Positions 1 to 8,903 of a stretch of 64,000 bases of DNA are shown one piece after another; position 1 is the first letter of the stretch, and each line of letters starts with the position of its first letter. The translations under genes were made by a program, and so were the position numbers. The notes beneath the pieces are model-generated. The model was not told the DNA's origin. It made no database searches and was given only the letters and a program-made list of their open reading frames with translations. Source of the stretch: Comamonas testosteroni TK102 (GTDB lineage: Bacteria; Pseudomonadota; Gammaproteobacteria; Burkholderiales; Burkholderiaceae_C); NCBI RefSeq assembly GCF_000739375.1, contig NZ_CP006704.1:310001-374000 (forward strand), given 5' to 3'.

Positions 1-518
1 GCGTCGACTTCGGCAGCGGCTGCGTCGGCGGCATCCTTGTCGCAGCAGGAGTTCTCACGCGCTTCGCGCATCTTGATCTGGCGGCTGACATCGTCGGCCG
101 AGGGCAGGGCATCGCCCTTGAGCAGTGGGTGGATAGGATCCAGGCCCTGGCTGTTGCTTTCGGCTTCCACGCGCTTGCGCGCTGCCGTGTCCCTGTAGAT
201 GAAGCCGCGCAGCAGGCCGTCGGCCTTGCGGAAGTCGGGACGCAGTGCCGGGTCGGCCAGGCGTTTTTCGATGGGCACGGCATTGCCGAGGCCGCTCAGG
301 TCGCGGCCGGTCTCCTCTTCCATGTACTTGAGGTCGTAGGGCGCATCCTTCCAGTTCAGCGCCGTCGCGCCGGTCGTGACGCCTTCGGTCTTCTTGGGCT
401 TGTAGTGGTCCCAGATCCAGTGGCCCATGCCAAACAGCACAAAGATGGAGAAGGCCAGCAGGACAAGACGCAGAACCTGAATCAGCAAATCTTCTGCGCG
501 GCGCAAGAGGGTCAGCAT
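1..518 (-). CDS. Hypothetical membrane-anchored protein (3' part outside window)
   Basis: The reading frame starts with ATG at 518 and stays open to the left edge, giving 172 codons without a stop. Residues 10-33 form one hydrophobic segment (LLIQVLRLVLLAFSIFVLFG core), so the protein is probably anchored by a single N-terminal membrane helix. The rest is polar and rich in Asp, Glu, Arg and Ala, with a CC pair near residue 157. I do not recognise the family. The gene is divergent from serA across a 234-base gap, which must hold both promoters. The annotation rests on an intact frame with an N-terminal membrane segment, not on homology. Confidence 0.6.
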   Translation of the reverse strand, partial: MLTLLRRAEDLLIQVLRLVLLAFSIFVLFGMGHWIWDHYKPKKTEGVTTGATALNWKDAPYDLKYMEEETGRDLSGLGNAVPIEKRLADPALRPDFRKADGLLRGFIYRDTAARKRVEAESNSQGLDPIHPLLKGDALPSADDVSRQIKMREARENSCCDKDAADAAAAEVD

Positions 519-752
519 AGGCAACAAATCCTTGGAAAAAGCTTGAATGGTCTGCACTTTCAACTATGAAATTGGAAGCGCATGAATGATCGCGATTGTA
601 GGAAACGAATCGGAAAGTCGTAATTTGTTACAGCCGGCGCGGTGGGCCTATCCCGGCTGTCTGCAGCCTGCGGGCCTGGGGCGATGCACCCAGATGCTGT
701 AACGGAATTACGAAACCGCTGTAATGGAGTTTTGATGGATCGAGGCTGGATC

Positions 753-1982
753 ATGGGTAAGACGTCGCTGGATAAATCGAAGATCAAGTTTTTGCTGCTT
801 GAGGGCATACATCCCTCCGCGCTCAAGGTGCTGCATGACGCGGGCTATACCAATGTGGAGGCGCTGACCGGCGCGCTGGACGGCGAGGAGCTCAAGCGCA
901 AGATCGCCGACGTGCACTTTGTCGGCATCCGCTCGCGCACCCAGCTCACGGCCGATGTGTTCGCGGCCGCGCAGAAGCTGGTCGCCGTGGGCTGCTTTTG
1001 CATAGGCACCAACCAGGTCGACCTCAATGCGGCGCGCGAGCGCGGTGTGGTGGTCTTCAACGCACCTTATTCCAACACCCGCTCCGTGGCCGAGCTGGTG
1101 CTGGGCGAAGCCATCCTGCTGCTGCGCGGCATCCCCGAAAAGAACGCCGTCTCCCACCGCGGCGGCTGGAAGAAGAGCGCAGAGAACTCCTTCGAGATTC
1201 GCGGCAAGACGCTGGGCATCGTCGGCTATGGCTCCATCGGCACCCAGCTGTCGGTGCTGGCCGAAGGCCTGGGCATGAAGGTCATCTTCCACGACGTGGT
1301 GACCAAGCTGCCGCTGGGCAATGCCCAGCAGAGCAGCGGTCTCAACGAGCTGCTGGCCCAGTCCGACATCGTCACCCTGCATGTGCCCGAGCTGGCCTCC
1401 ACGAACGGCATGATGGGCGCGACCCAGATTGCCGCCATGAAGCCCGGCAGCATTCTCATCAATGCCTCGCGCGGCACGGTGGTCGATATCGAGGCCCTGG
1501 CCGAGTCGCTCAGGAGCGGCAAGCTGCTGGGCGCCGCCATCGACGTCTTCCCCAAGGAGCCCAAGAGCAACAAGGACGAATTCCTGTCGCCGCTGCGCGG
1601 CATGGACAATGTCATTCTCACGCCGCACATCGGCGGCTCCACCATGGAAGCGCAGGCCAATATCGGTCTGGAAGTGGCGGAGAAGCTGGTCAAGTACAGC
1701 GACAACGGCACCACCACCTCGGCCGTCAACTTCCCCGAAGTGGCGCTGCCCGAGCATCCTGGCAACAACCGCATCCTGCATGTGCACGAGAACCGCCCCG
1801 GCATTCTCTCGGCCATCAACCAGGTGTTTGCCGACAACGGCATCAATATCGCGGGCCAGTATCTGCGCACCGATGAGAAGGTCGGCTATGTGGTGATCGA
1901 TATCGATGCCAAGTCCTCGGCGCTGGCGCTGGAGAAGCTCGCGCAGATCGCGGGCACCATCCGCTGCCGCGTGCTGTTCTGA
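753..1982 (+). CDS. serA: D-3-phosphoglycerate dehydrogenase
   Basis: Oxidises 3-phosphoglycerate to 3-phosphohydroxypyruvate with NAD, the first step of serine synthesis in the cytoplasm. The 409-residue protein has the usual length of the E. coli-type enzyme and the same opening (K-IKFLLxEG). The NAD-binding loop GYGSIG lies at residues 158-163 and the HIGGST segment of the catalytic domain near residue 290. A C-terminal ACT domain (about 335-409, HENRPGILSAIN) is the known site of serine feedback inhibition in this family. I chose the ATG at 753 because it aligns with the E. coli start; an in-frame ATG at 735 has a better-placed GGAG and would add six residues. A hairpin terminator follows at 2006. 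Confidence 0.96.
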   Translation: MGKTSLDKSKIKFLLLEGIHPSALKVLHDAGYTNVEALTGALDGEELKRKIADVHFVGIRSRTQLTADVFAAAQKLVAVGCFCIGTNQVDLNAARERGVVVFNAPYSNTRSVAELVLGEAILLLRGIPEKNAVSHRGGWKKSAENSFEIRGKTLGIVGYGSIGTQLSVLAEGLGMKVIFHDVVTKLPLGNAQQSSGLNELLAQSDIVTLHVPELASTNGMMGATQIAAMKPGSILINASRGTVVDIEALAESLRSGKLLGAAIDVFPKEPKSNKDEFLSPLRGMDNVILTPHIGGSTMEAQANIGLEVAEKLVKYSDNGTTTSAVNFPEVALPEHPGNNRILHVHENRPGILSAINQVFADNGINIAGQYLRTDEKVGYVVIDIDAKSSALALEKLAQIAGTIRCRVLF

Positions 1983-2005
1983 GGCCTGGGCCGCTGAACG
2001 ACAAG

Positions 2006-2027
2006 GGAGACTTCGGTCTCCTTTTTT
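2006..2027 (+). terminator. Intrinsic terminator of serA
   Basis: GGAGAC / GTCTCC stem with a TTCG tetraloop, followed by six T. It sits 24 bases after the serA stop codon. Confidence 0.9.
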
Positions 2028-2145
2028 CATGGCTCGGTCATCGATGCTGCCAGTCTGGGGCCGGGATGCACGCTGCGCTGGAAGATATGGTGTTTTGCGT
2101 CGCTGATGCTAGGCTTGTGCCGTCACAGACCCTCCCGCTTGCACA

Positions 2146-4146
2146 ATGACTACACCACCCAAGAGAGAGTTCACCTTCCGTGGCGTGCTGTTGGGCGCGC
2201 TCATCACCCTGGCGTTCACCGCCGCCAACGTCTATCTGGGGCTCAAGGTCGGGCTGACCTTTGCCTCGGCGATTCCCGCCGCCGTGATCTCCATGGCCTT
2301 GCTCTATCGCTTCAAGGATTCCAACATTCTTGAAAACAATCTGGTGCAGACCCAGGCCTCGGCGGCCGGCACCTTGTCCTCGGTCATCTTCGTGCTGCCG
2401 GCCCTGCTCATGCTGGGGCTGTGGACGGGCTTCCCGTTCTGGCAGACGGCATTGATCTGTGCGGCCGGCGGTACGCTGGGCGTGCTCTACACCGTGCCCC
2501 TGCGCCGCGTGCTGGTGGTGCAGTCCGAGCTGCCCTATCCCGAGGGCGTGGCCGCTGCCGAGGTGTTGCGCGTAGGCGACGAGCAGCGCCATCTCCACGA
2601 TCCGCAGAACCAGGGCAAGCCCCGCAGTTCGGGCTTGCGCGAGCTGGGCTGGGGCACGGGGCTGGCCGCGCTGTTCGGTTTTCTCAGCGGCGGTCTGCGT
2701 CTGCTCGGCGATGCCTTCAATTTCTGGATTCCCGCAGGCAGCGTGGCCTTTCGCGTGGCGGCGGGCTTTTCGCCCGCCCTGCTGGCCGCCGGCTATCTGA
2801 TGGGCGCGGCTGCGGGCATTGCGGTGCTTGTGGGGCTGGCGTTGTGCTGGGGTGTGGTCGTACCCTGGCTGACGGCCCAGGCTTCTCCTGCGGCCGGCCA
2901 GGCGCTCTCCGAGCTGTCCACCCAGCTCTGGGGCAGCAAGGCCCGCTTTCTGGGGGCGGGCGTCATCGGCATCTCGGCGCTGTGGACCGTGGCCACGCTG
3001 GCCAAGCCCATTGTGCTGGCGATTCGCAACCAGCCTGCGCGCAGCGTTGCCGAGGGGGCCGGTGGCGATGAAACCGACAAGGACATGCCGCGCAGCTGGA
3101 TGCTGATGATAGGAGCCGTCGCGCTGGGCGTGCTGTTCCTGGTAGTCAATGACTTCATCGCCGGGCATATGCCCGACCTGGCCGTCGGCGCGCGCTACGG
3201 ACTGGCGGCCCTGTGCGTGCTGTTCGCGGCCCTGTTCGGTTTTCTGGTGGCGGCGGCCTGCGGCTATATGGCCGGTCTGGTCGGCTCTTCGGCCAGTCCC
3301 ATCTCGGGCATCGGCATCATCGCCACCCTGCTGATGGGCGTGGCCCTGCTGGCGCTGCATGCCCTGGTGCCGGCCTATGCCAGTGCCGTCTCCGGACAGA
3401 TGGGCATTGCGTTGGTGCTGTTCATGGTCTCGGCGGTTCTGGCCATGGCCGCCATCTCCAACGACAACCTGCAGGATCTCAAGACCGGCTACCTGGTGGG
3501 TGCCACGCCCTGGCGTCAGCAGATCGTGCTCGTCATCGGCTGTCTGGTGGGGGCGCTGGTCATACCGCCCGTGCTGGATCTGCTCTACAACGCCTACGGT
3601 TTTGCAGGCAGCATGCCGCGAGCCGGCATGGACCCGAATCAGGCCCTGGCCGCGCCGCAGGCCACGCTGATGATGCAGATTGCCAGCGGCATCTTCAAGG
3701 GCTCGCTGGACTGGAGCATGCTGGGTCTGGGCGTGGCCGTGGGCATTGCCGTCATCCTGATCGATCTGGCCTTGCGCAGGAGCGGCAAGGGCGCGCTGCC
3801 GCCGCTGGCCGTGGGTCTGGGCATCTATCTGCCGCCCACCATAGGCCTGACGCTGACCATAGGCGCGGTGCTGGGCTGGTGCATTGCCAGAGCCATCAAG
3901 GCCTATGCGCAGCGCGGCGGCAAGGACTGGACGGCAGCGGCCGAGGAGCGCGGCCTGCTGCTGGCCTCTGGCCTGATCGTGGGCGAGAGCCTGATGGGCC
4001 TGCTGATTGCGGCACTGATAGGCTTCAGCGGCAAGGATGCGCCACTGGCCCTGGTGGGCGAGGGCTTTGCGCCCGCCATGTGGTTGGGCCTGGCCTATTT
4101 CGTGGGCCTGTGTGTGTTCTTTTATCACCGGGTGCTGAGCAAATGA
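2146..4146 (+). CDS. OPT family oligopeptide/metal-chelate transporter
   Basis: A 666-residue polytopic inner-membrane protein with many hydrophobic helices and the OPT-family N-terminal pattern ANVYLGLKVGLTFAS (27-41) followed by NNLVQTQASAAGT (64-76). Family members are proton-coupled importers of oligopeptides or, in the bacterial/YSL-like branch, metal chelates; the substrate cannot be read from the sequence. Length is typical for the prokaryotic branch. The ATG at 2146 directly precedes the conserved start of the first helix; no strong ribosome binding site is visible. The stop codon overlaps the next start by four bases (ATGA), so the two genes are probably translationally coupled. Confidence 0.9.
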   Translation: MTTPPKREFTFRGVLLGALITLAFTAANVYLGLKVGLTFASAIPAAVISMALLYRFKDSNILENNLVQTQASAAGTLSSVIFVLPALLMLGLWTGFPFWQTALICAAGGTLGVLYTVPLRRVLVVQSELPYPEGVAAAEVLRVGDEQRHLHDPQNQGKPRSSGLRELGWGTGLAALFGFLSGGLRLLGDAFNFWIPAGSVAFRVAAGFSPALLAAGYLMGAAAGIAVLVGLALCWGVVVPWLTAQASPAAGQALSELSTQLWGSKARFLGAGVIGISALWTVATLAKPIVLAIRNQPARSVAEGAGGDETDKDMPRSWMLMIGAVALGVLFLVVNDFIAGHMPDLAVGARYGLAALCVLFAALFGFLVAAACGYMAGLVGSSASPISGIGIIATLLMGVALLALHALVPAYASAVSGQMGIALVLFMVSAVLAMAAISNDNLQDLKTGYLVGATPWRQQIVLVIGCLVGALVIPPVLDLLYNAYGFAGSMPRAGMDPNQALAAPQATLMMQIASGIFKGSLDWSMLGLGVAVGIAVILIDLALRRSGKGALPPLAVGLGIYLPPTIGLTLTIGAVLGWCIARAIKAYAQRGGKDWTAAAEERGLLLASGLIVGESLMGLLIAALIGFSGKDAPLALVGEGFAPAMWLGLAYFVGLCVFFYHRVLSK

Positions 4147-4964
4147 AGACAGGAAAATTCGACGGGGAACAGACCGAATACCGCCGGGGCAACTTCGGCT
4201 TCGCGCATGAGTGGCTGCAGGAGTTCAAGACGCTGGACGAGGTGCTGCAGCGGCTGCACGCGCTGCGTGCCGCCGACCCTGCACATCGCTACCTCTGCAC
4301 GCTGGACGATGTGAGTCAGTGCAGCTACACCAGCGGCCATGCGAGCCAGGATGAGCGCCTGTATCTGGATGACCCCGAGGACATGGACTGGGAGGACCCG
4401 GCGCAGGAGCAGGCCCTGACGCTGGCTTCGCTGCAGCACCGCGTGGCGCAGCTGCAGCGGCCCGAGCTGGTGCAGGACTGGGCGCAGGTCTGCGGCACGC
4501 TGCTGCTGGCGGCCGAGGATGTAGATGCCCTGCTGCTGGCCAACCGCAGTCCCGAGGTGCTGCTCGACGAGGTGGTCTATGTCCAGCGTCTGCCCGTGCC
4601 CAGCGACGAACTCATGATTGCAGGCCAGCCCAATGGCTATTTCAGCGCGGACTGGGACAGTTTTCAGAACCATGCCTTGATCCGCCATCTGGCAGCCCAA
4701 TACGGCTACCGTTTCTTCGGCATGGGCGCTGCGTGGATGGGCTTTGTGCGCGCCAGCTTGCCCGATGCGGCGCTGGTCGAGCGGCTGATAGAGGATTTGC
4801 GCAGACTCTATGGCAAGGGGCGGCCCGAGCTGTGCGAGCATCAGGGCTGGTCGCAGCTGGCGTCTGCGCTGCTATCGCGGCGCACGTTGATGCTGGGCTA
4901 TGCCGAGAGCCTGGCCGAGGGTCTGGGGCTGGAGCCGCCTTGTGCAAGTGCGATGGAAAGCTGA
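4143..4964 (+). CDS. Conserved hypothetical protein coupled to the OPT transporter
   Basis: A 273-residue soluble protein without signal peptide or membrane segment. It is acidic, with a run of Asp/Glu/Tyr around residues 78-95 (LYLDDPEDMDWEDP) and Leu-rich helical stretches after it. I do not recognise a family. Its start overlaps the transporter stop by four bases, so it belongs to the same transcript, and a terminator follows at 5049. The coupling suggests a role linked to the transporter, but nothing in the sequence says which. Confidence 0.75.
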   Translation: MKTGKFDGEQTEYRRGNFGFAHEWLQEFKTLDEVLQRLHALRAADPAHRYLCTLDDVSQCSYTSGHASQDERLYLDDPEDMDWEDPAQEQALTLASLQHRVAQLQRPELVQDWAQVCGTLLLAAEDVDALLLANRSPEVLLDEVVYVQRLPVPSDELMIAGQPNGYFSADWDSFQNHALIRHLAAQYGYRFFGMGAAWMGFVRASLPDAALVERLIEDLRRLYGKGRPELCEHQGWSQLASALLSRRTLMLGYAESLAEGLGLEPPCASAMES

Positions 4965-5048
4965 CAGGGTGTGATGCAGCGGCCGCGCAGCCGGCCCTGA
5001 AATGCACGGTTTCGGCAGCGCTGGTTTTATAGTGTGCCGGCTACCCCC

Positions 5049-5068
5049 GCGGCGCAGGCCGCTTTTTT
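5049..5068 (+). terminator. Intrinsic terminator after the OPT operon
   Basis: GCGGC / GCCGC stem with GCAG loop followed by TTTTTT. It lies only 19 bases before the yegP start. A possible -10 box (TATAGT, 5028-5033) lies upstream of the hairpin, so it could also act as a leader attenuator for yegP. Confidence 0.75.
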
Positions 5069-5086
5069 GCAACCTAGGAGAAACCG

Positions 5087-5425
5087 ATGGCAGGTCATTT
5101 CGAGTTGAGCAAGAGCAGCGATGGGCAGTTCCGGTTTGTGCTCAAGGCCGGCAACGGCGAGATCATTCTCACCAGCGAGCTGTACAAGACCCGGGCGGCG
5201 GCCGAGAACGGCATCGCCTCGGTACAGACCAACAGCCCGTTGGCCGAGCGCTACGAGAAAAAGACCGCCAGCAACGGCAAGGAGCATTTCAACCTCAAGG
5301 CCGCCAACCACCAGGTCATAGGCAGCAGCCAGCTCTATGCCTCGGCGGCCTCGCGCGATGCGGGCATCGAGTCCGTGAGGAAGAACGGCGCGACCACGAG
5401 CATCAAGGATCTGGCCGGCGCTTGA
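5087..5425 (+). CDS. yegP: YegP family protein (two DUF1508 repeats)
   Basis: A 112-residue cytoplasmic protein made of two copies of the DUF1508 unit: residues about 9-54 (GQFRFVLKAGNGEIILTSE, then Y-xRAAAENGIASV) and about 61-107 (GKEHFNLKAANHQVIGSSQ, then Y-SAASRDAGIESV). Length and tandem arrangement match E. coli YegP. The function of the family is unknown. The start has a good ribosome binding site (TAGGAG, 6 bases before ATG). It stands alone between a terminator and a convergent hydrolase gene. Confidence 0.93.
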   Translation: MAGHFELSKSSDGQFRFVLKAGNGEIILTSELYKTRAAAENGIASVQTNSPLAERYEKKTASNGKEHFNLKAANHQVIGSSQLYASAASRDAGIESVRKNGATTSIKDLAGA

Positions 5426-5490
5426 GACTCAGGGCCGGCCGCGCCGCGGTCGGCCATGCACCGCTTTGCCGCGCGCCGCACCAGAGTCCT

Positions 5491-6303
5491 TCAGGCCGCC
5501 TTGTGGCGCGCGTCCACAAACTGCTCAATGGCGCTCCAGAAGCCGTTGGCGCGGAAGATGCTCGAATGGTTGGCCTGGGCAAACGCCAGCACCTGCACTG
5601 CCTTGCCCTTGAGGCTGTGCAGCAGCGCATCGGTGCGCTCGGGCAGCACCACCTGGTCGCGTCCCGCGCGCAGCACGAGAATCGGCCCCCGGTAGTTGCG
5701 CAGATGCGCGGCAGAGTCAAACGGGTCTCGCAGCAGCAGCTCCACGGGCAGCCAGCCATACATGCCGCGCACGGTGTTGAGAACGCTGTCGAAAGGAGTG
5801 ACCAGCACCAGCTGGTCCGGCTGGCGCAGATCGGCCACGGCAGCCGCCACGCCCGTGCCCAGGCTGCGACCGATCACGGTGATGGGCAGCTCGGGGTGCA
5901 GGCGCCTGACCTCGTCGAACAGGGCGGCTGCATCGAGCTCCATCAGCTCCTGCGTGGGCTCGCCCTCGCTGGCACCGTAGCCGCGGTAGGCCAGCATGTA
6001 GATATCGCTGTGCGGCAGGCTGCGCGCCAGCTGCTGGCGCCGGTGGGCAATGTTCTCGGCATTGCCGCCAAAGTAGATCACCGCATTGCGCGCCTTGCCA
6101 TCCGCCGGGTGCAGCTGCCAGCCCCGCAGCAGCACATCGGCGCGCTGCAGCGAGAAATCGGTGCTCTCGGCCGCCACCTGCGTGCTGCCGCCCGGAAAAA
6201 TCATCTGGCGCTGCTGCGCAAACATATAGCTGCAGATACAGATATAGACCGCCAGGCACAGGGCCAGCAGCCAGAGCAGGGGCTTGAGCAGCTTGGAGAA
6301 CAT
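5491..6303 (-). CDS. Membrane-anchored alpha/beta hydrolase
   Basis: A 270-residue protein with an N-terminal hydrophobic segment (about 6-28) that should anchor it in the inner membrane with the hydrolase domain outside. The nucleophile elbow GRSLGTG puts the catalytic Ser at 147. A later AGRDQVV supplies the likely acid (about 221) and NHSSIF the likely His (about 249). IYFGGNAEN and YRGYGASEG are typical of the BEM46/YfhR-like branch of serine hydrolases. The substrate is unknown. The ATG at 6303 is preferred; an in-frame TTG three codons upstream is the alternative. It is convergent with yegP. Confidence 0.88.
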   Translation of the reverse strand: MFSKLLKPLLWLLALCLAVYICICSYMFAQQRQMIFPGGSTQVAAESTDFSLQRADVLLRGWQLHPADGKARNAVIYFGGNAENIAHRRQQLARSLPHSDIYMLAYRGYGASEGEPTQELMELDAAALFDEVRRLHPELPITVIGRSLGTGVAAAVADLRQPDQLVLVTPFDSVLNTVRGMYGWLPVELLLRDPFDSAAHLRNYRGPILVLRAGRDQVVLPERTDALLHSLKGKAVQVLAFAQANHSSIFRANGFWSAIEQFVDARHKAA

Positions 6304-6499
6304 GGAGCGCAAAGATATGGGGTTTGCGCCGGATTGTGCGCAGATTTGTGTGGGTTTGGTGTGCGCTTTACCTCGGCTTTATGTAAGCGGCGGTTTGAGG
6401 AATTGATAGCGGGTGGCGCTGGTGTCGTCTGTGCTTGGGCTGGTTTGGCTCGTGGTGATGCTTTAGCTGTTTTGGCGAGGCTGATTGCATGCCTGCTTT

Positions 6500-6785
6500 G
6501 CTTGCAGAGGGCGGGTCTCGGCCCGCCTGCCGACCGACTTTCTGCTGCCAGAAAGTCGGCAAAGAGCCAGCCCCTACTGCCCCCGTCCCTCCGGCTTCGC
6601 CTGCGGGCAACCTGCGCCGTCAAGCTCTTGGGGCTGTGCGGCAAAACTCACTGCGTGCTGGCGCACTCCGCTCAAACAGGTTGCCGCAGATTGGGTGACG
6701 ATGCAGTCGCACTCTGCGGTGCAACTGCCAGCACCAAGAGCCTGCCGTCGCAGGCGTTGGCACAAGGGGCAATACCGGATGCGGG
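6500..6785 (+). repeat. Left arm of a long imperfect inverted repeat
   Basis: Resembles the reverse complement of 6850-7170 over nearly its whole length. The best block is the CGGCAAAACTCACT and CCGCTCAAACAGGTTGCCGC stretch (6640-6690). It lies in a 990-base gap between a hydrolase gene and gatB that has no credible coding frame. The two arms are separated by about 65 bases. Confidence 0.8.
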
Positions 6786-6798
6786 ATAGCTTCTTTGG

Positions 6799-6833
6799 AA
6801 AATTAATAGCTGCTACCGCAATACAGATAAGCG
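6799..6833 (+). repeat. Half copy of the AGCTGCT palindromic repeat
   Basis: AAAATTAATAGCTGCTACCG followed by a diverged ATAAGCG half. It resembles the left half of the full palindrome at 25288-25338 and sits between the two arms of the long inverted repeat. Confidence 0.55.
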
Positions 6834-6849
6834 AAAGAAGCCAATTTCG

Positions 6850-7170
6850 TCATAACTCTCGCAGGCCGTTCGTATCCGCTTCCACCCGTGTGTTAGCGCC
6901 TGCGGCACGCGGGTCAGGCTGCGGGCAACGCTGCCGCAGGCCAGCGTTGCATCGTGCTCTGACTTGCGGCAACCTGTTTGAGCGGCGCGCGCAGCGCAAA
7001 GTGAGTTTTGCCGCACCGCAGACAGAATGGCGTGACGCAGGTTTGCCCGGAGCGAAGTGAAACGTAGCGTAGGGTCGCGGACAGTCGGGTCGTGTTCTTT
7101 TGCCTTCTTTGCTTGCACGAGCAAGAAAAGAAGGTCGCCGGCCGGGGCGAGACCCTGCCTCTGCCGCTGG
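6850..7170 (-). repeat. Right arm of the long imperfect inverted repeat
   Basis: Inverted partner of 6500-6785; TGCGGCAACCTGTTTGAGCG at 6961-6980 pairs with the left arm. It is slightly longer than the left arm and diverged by scattered changes and small indels, as expected of two members of a dispersed family in opposite orientation. Confidence 0.8.
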
Positions 7171-7231
7171 CGACAAAGCGATGCTGTGTTGATAGAAGCT
7201 TATTTCGTCACAGTTCCTGCTGGCAACAAGC

Positions 7232-7261
7232 AAAAAGCCGCAGGCATGTACTGCCTGCGGC
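7232..7261 (-). terminator. Intrinsic terminator of gatB
   Basis: Perfect 10-bp stem GCCGCAGGCA / TGCCTGCGGC with a 5-base loop. On the minus strand it is followed by TTTTT and lies 35 bases after the gatB stop codon. Confidence 0.9.
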
Positions 7262-7295
7262 CTTGTTGGTGGGGCGGGTGCCTGAGCGAAAAGCT

Positions 7296-8753
7296 TTAGG
7301 CCAGCTTGGCCTTGAGCAGCTCGTTGACCTGGCCGGGGTTGGCCTTGCCCTTGGAAGCCTTCATGACCTGGCCGACCAGGGCATTGAAGGCCTTGTCCTT
7401 GCCGGCGCGGTATTGCTCGACGTTGGCGGGGTTGGCGGCGATCACCTCGTCGATGATGGCTTCCAGCGCGCCGGTGTCGTTGGACTGCTTGAGATCCTTG
7501 GCGTCGATCACGGCATCCACATCACTGCCTTCGCCGGTCCACAGGGCTTCAAACACCTGCTTGGCCGAGTTGTTGCTGATGACATTGCCGTGGATGCGGG
7601 CGATCAGGGTGCCCAGTTGTCCGGCGCTGACCTTGACCTGGTCCATGCCGATCTCTTCCATGTTCAGGCGGCGCGAGATCTCGCCCATGATCCAGTTGGA
7701 CGCCAGCTTGGGCTGGCCGCAGGCCTTGGCGGCGGCTTCAAAGTAGGCGGCCATGGCCTGGCTTTGCGTCAGCGTGGTGGCGTCGTACTCGGGCAGGCCG
7801 TATTGCGCGACAAAGCGCGCGGCCATGGCGCGGGGCAGCTCGGGCATCTCGGCCTTGACCTGCTCCACCCATTCGGGCGCCACGACCAGCGGGGGCAGGT
7901 CGGGGTCGGGGAAGTAGCGGTAGTCGGCCGCGTCTTCCTTGGTGCGCATGGCGCGGGTCTCGCCCGTGTCGGGGTTGAAGAGCACGGTGGCCTGCTGGAT
8001 CTGGTGGCCGTCCTCGATCTGCTCGATCTGCCAGAGGATTTCGTAATCGATGGCGATCTGCATGTTCCTGAACGAGTTCAGGTTCTTGATCTCGCGGCGG
8101 GTGCCCAGCGGCTGGCCGGGCTTGCGCACGGACACGTTGGCGTCACAGCGGAACGAGCCTTCCTGCATGTTGCCGTCGCAGATGCCGATCCAGGTGACGA
8201 TCTTGTGCAGTTCCTTGGCGTAGGCCACGGCTTCGGCGGTGGAGCGGATATCGGGCTCGGTCACGATTTCCAGCAGCGGCGTGCCGGCGCGGTTCAGGTC
8301 GATGCCGGACTGGCCGATGAACTCGTCGTGCACGGACTTGCCGGCGTCTTCCTCCAGGTGGGCGCGCACCAGGCGCACGGTCTTGAGGACGTTGTTCTTG
8401 CCTTCTTCCAGATAGAAGCTGACTTCACCGCCTTGCACCACGGGGATCTCGAACTGGGAGATCTGGTAGCCCTTGGGCAGGTCGGGGTAGAAGTAGTTCT
8501 TGCGCGCAAAAATGCTGCGCGGCGCAATCGTCGAGCCCAGCGACAGGCCGAGCTTGATCGCGCATTCCACGGCTTTTTTGTTCATCACCGGCAGCGTGCC
8601 GGGCAGGGCCAGGTCCACGGCGCAGGCCTGGGTGTTGGGCTCGGCGCCGAAGGCGGTGCTGGCACGGCTGAAGATCTTGCTGTTGGTCGCCAGCTGGGTG
8701 TGGGTCTCGAAGCCGATGACGACTTCGTAGCCATTGATTAGTTTCACAGTCAT
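7296..8753 (-). CDS. gatB: Asp-tRNA(Asn)/Glu-tRNA(Gln) amidotransferase subunit B
   Basis: GatB of the GatCAB complex, which converts Glu-tRNA(Gln) and Asp-tRNA(Asn) into Gln- and Asn-tRNA; GatB activates the misacylated aminoacyl group and binds tRNA. The 485-residue protein has the family signature [12 protein letters not shown] (about 89-100), the opening [14 protein letters not shown], and a C-terminal YqeY-like helical domain (about 340-485). It is the last gene of gatC-gatA-gatB. The 150 bases between gatA and gatB hold a copy of the post-stop repeat element. The ATG at 8753 follows GAAGCAAGAAC, a weak ribosome binding site. Confidence 0.97.
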   Translation of the reverse strand: MTVKLINGYEVVIGFETHTQLATNSKIFSRASTAFGAEPNTQACAVDLALPGTLPVMNKKAVECAIKLGLSLGSTIAPRSIFARKNYFYPDLPKGYQISQFEIPVVQGGEVSFYLEEGKNNVLKTVRLVRAHLEEDAGKSVHDEFIGQSGIDLNRAGTPLLEIVTEPDIRSTAEAVAYAKELHKIVTWIGICDGNMQEGSFRCDANVSVRKPGQPLGTRREIKNLNSFRNMQIAIDYEILWQIEQIEDGHQIQQATVLFNPDTGETRAMRTKEDAADYRYFPDPDLPPLVVAPEWVEQVKAEMPELPRAMAARFVAQYGLPEYDATTLTQSQAMAAYFEAAAKACGQPKLASNWIMGEISRRLNMEEIGMDQVKVSAGQLGTLIARIHGNVISNNSAKQVFEALWTGEGSDVDAVIDAKDLKQSNDTGALEAIIDEVIAANPANVEQYRAGKDKAFNALVGQVMKASKGKANPGQVNELLKAKLA

Positions 8754-8818
8754 GTTCTTGCTTCAAAAAGTGGGCTGTATCCATGGCGCCGCGCATGAAA
8801 CCGGCGCGGCCCGATCCA

Positions 8819-8895
8819 GGGACAGCGAGCAAGGGCCGCCCCGCAGCGAGGCGGTCGTCCCCCTTGAGGGGGAAGGCGCGAAGCGACTCAGGGGG
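8819..8895 (-). repeat. Post-stop hairpin element, copy a (gatA/gatB)
   Basis: Reads CCCCCTGAGTCGCTTCGCG on the minus strand, starting 8 bases after the gatA stop codon. A CCCCC/GGGGG hairpin and the conserved CTCGCTGCGGGGCGGCCCTT core follow, ending in GCTGTC. The orientation is the same as transcription of the gat operon. The closing outer stem has one mismatch here (GACCGC versus GCTGTC). Confidence 0.85.
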
Positions 8896-8903
8896 TGTTT
8901 CAT

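Noticed and set aside
2038..4128. Open frame of about 696 codons opposite the OPT transporter
   Set aside because: Gln/His/Arg-rich translation without family resemblance; the plus-strand membrane protein is certain.
6485..7299. Several open frames across the 6.5-7.3 kb gap
   Set aside because: They lie within the inverted repeat arms, where the same repeat translated in both orientations gives similar meaningless Arg/Ala/Cys-rich peptides.
8812..8903. The GC-rich blocks between genes as CRISPR or phage attachment sites
   Set aside because: Copies are far apart, not tandem with spacers, and show no integrase, cas genes or tRNA nearby.
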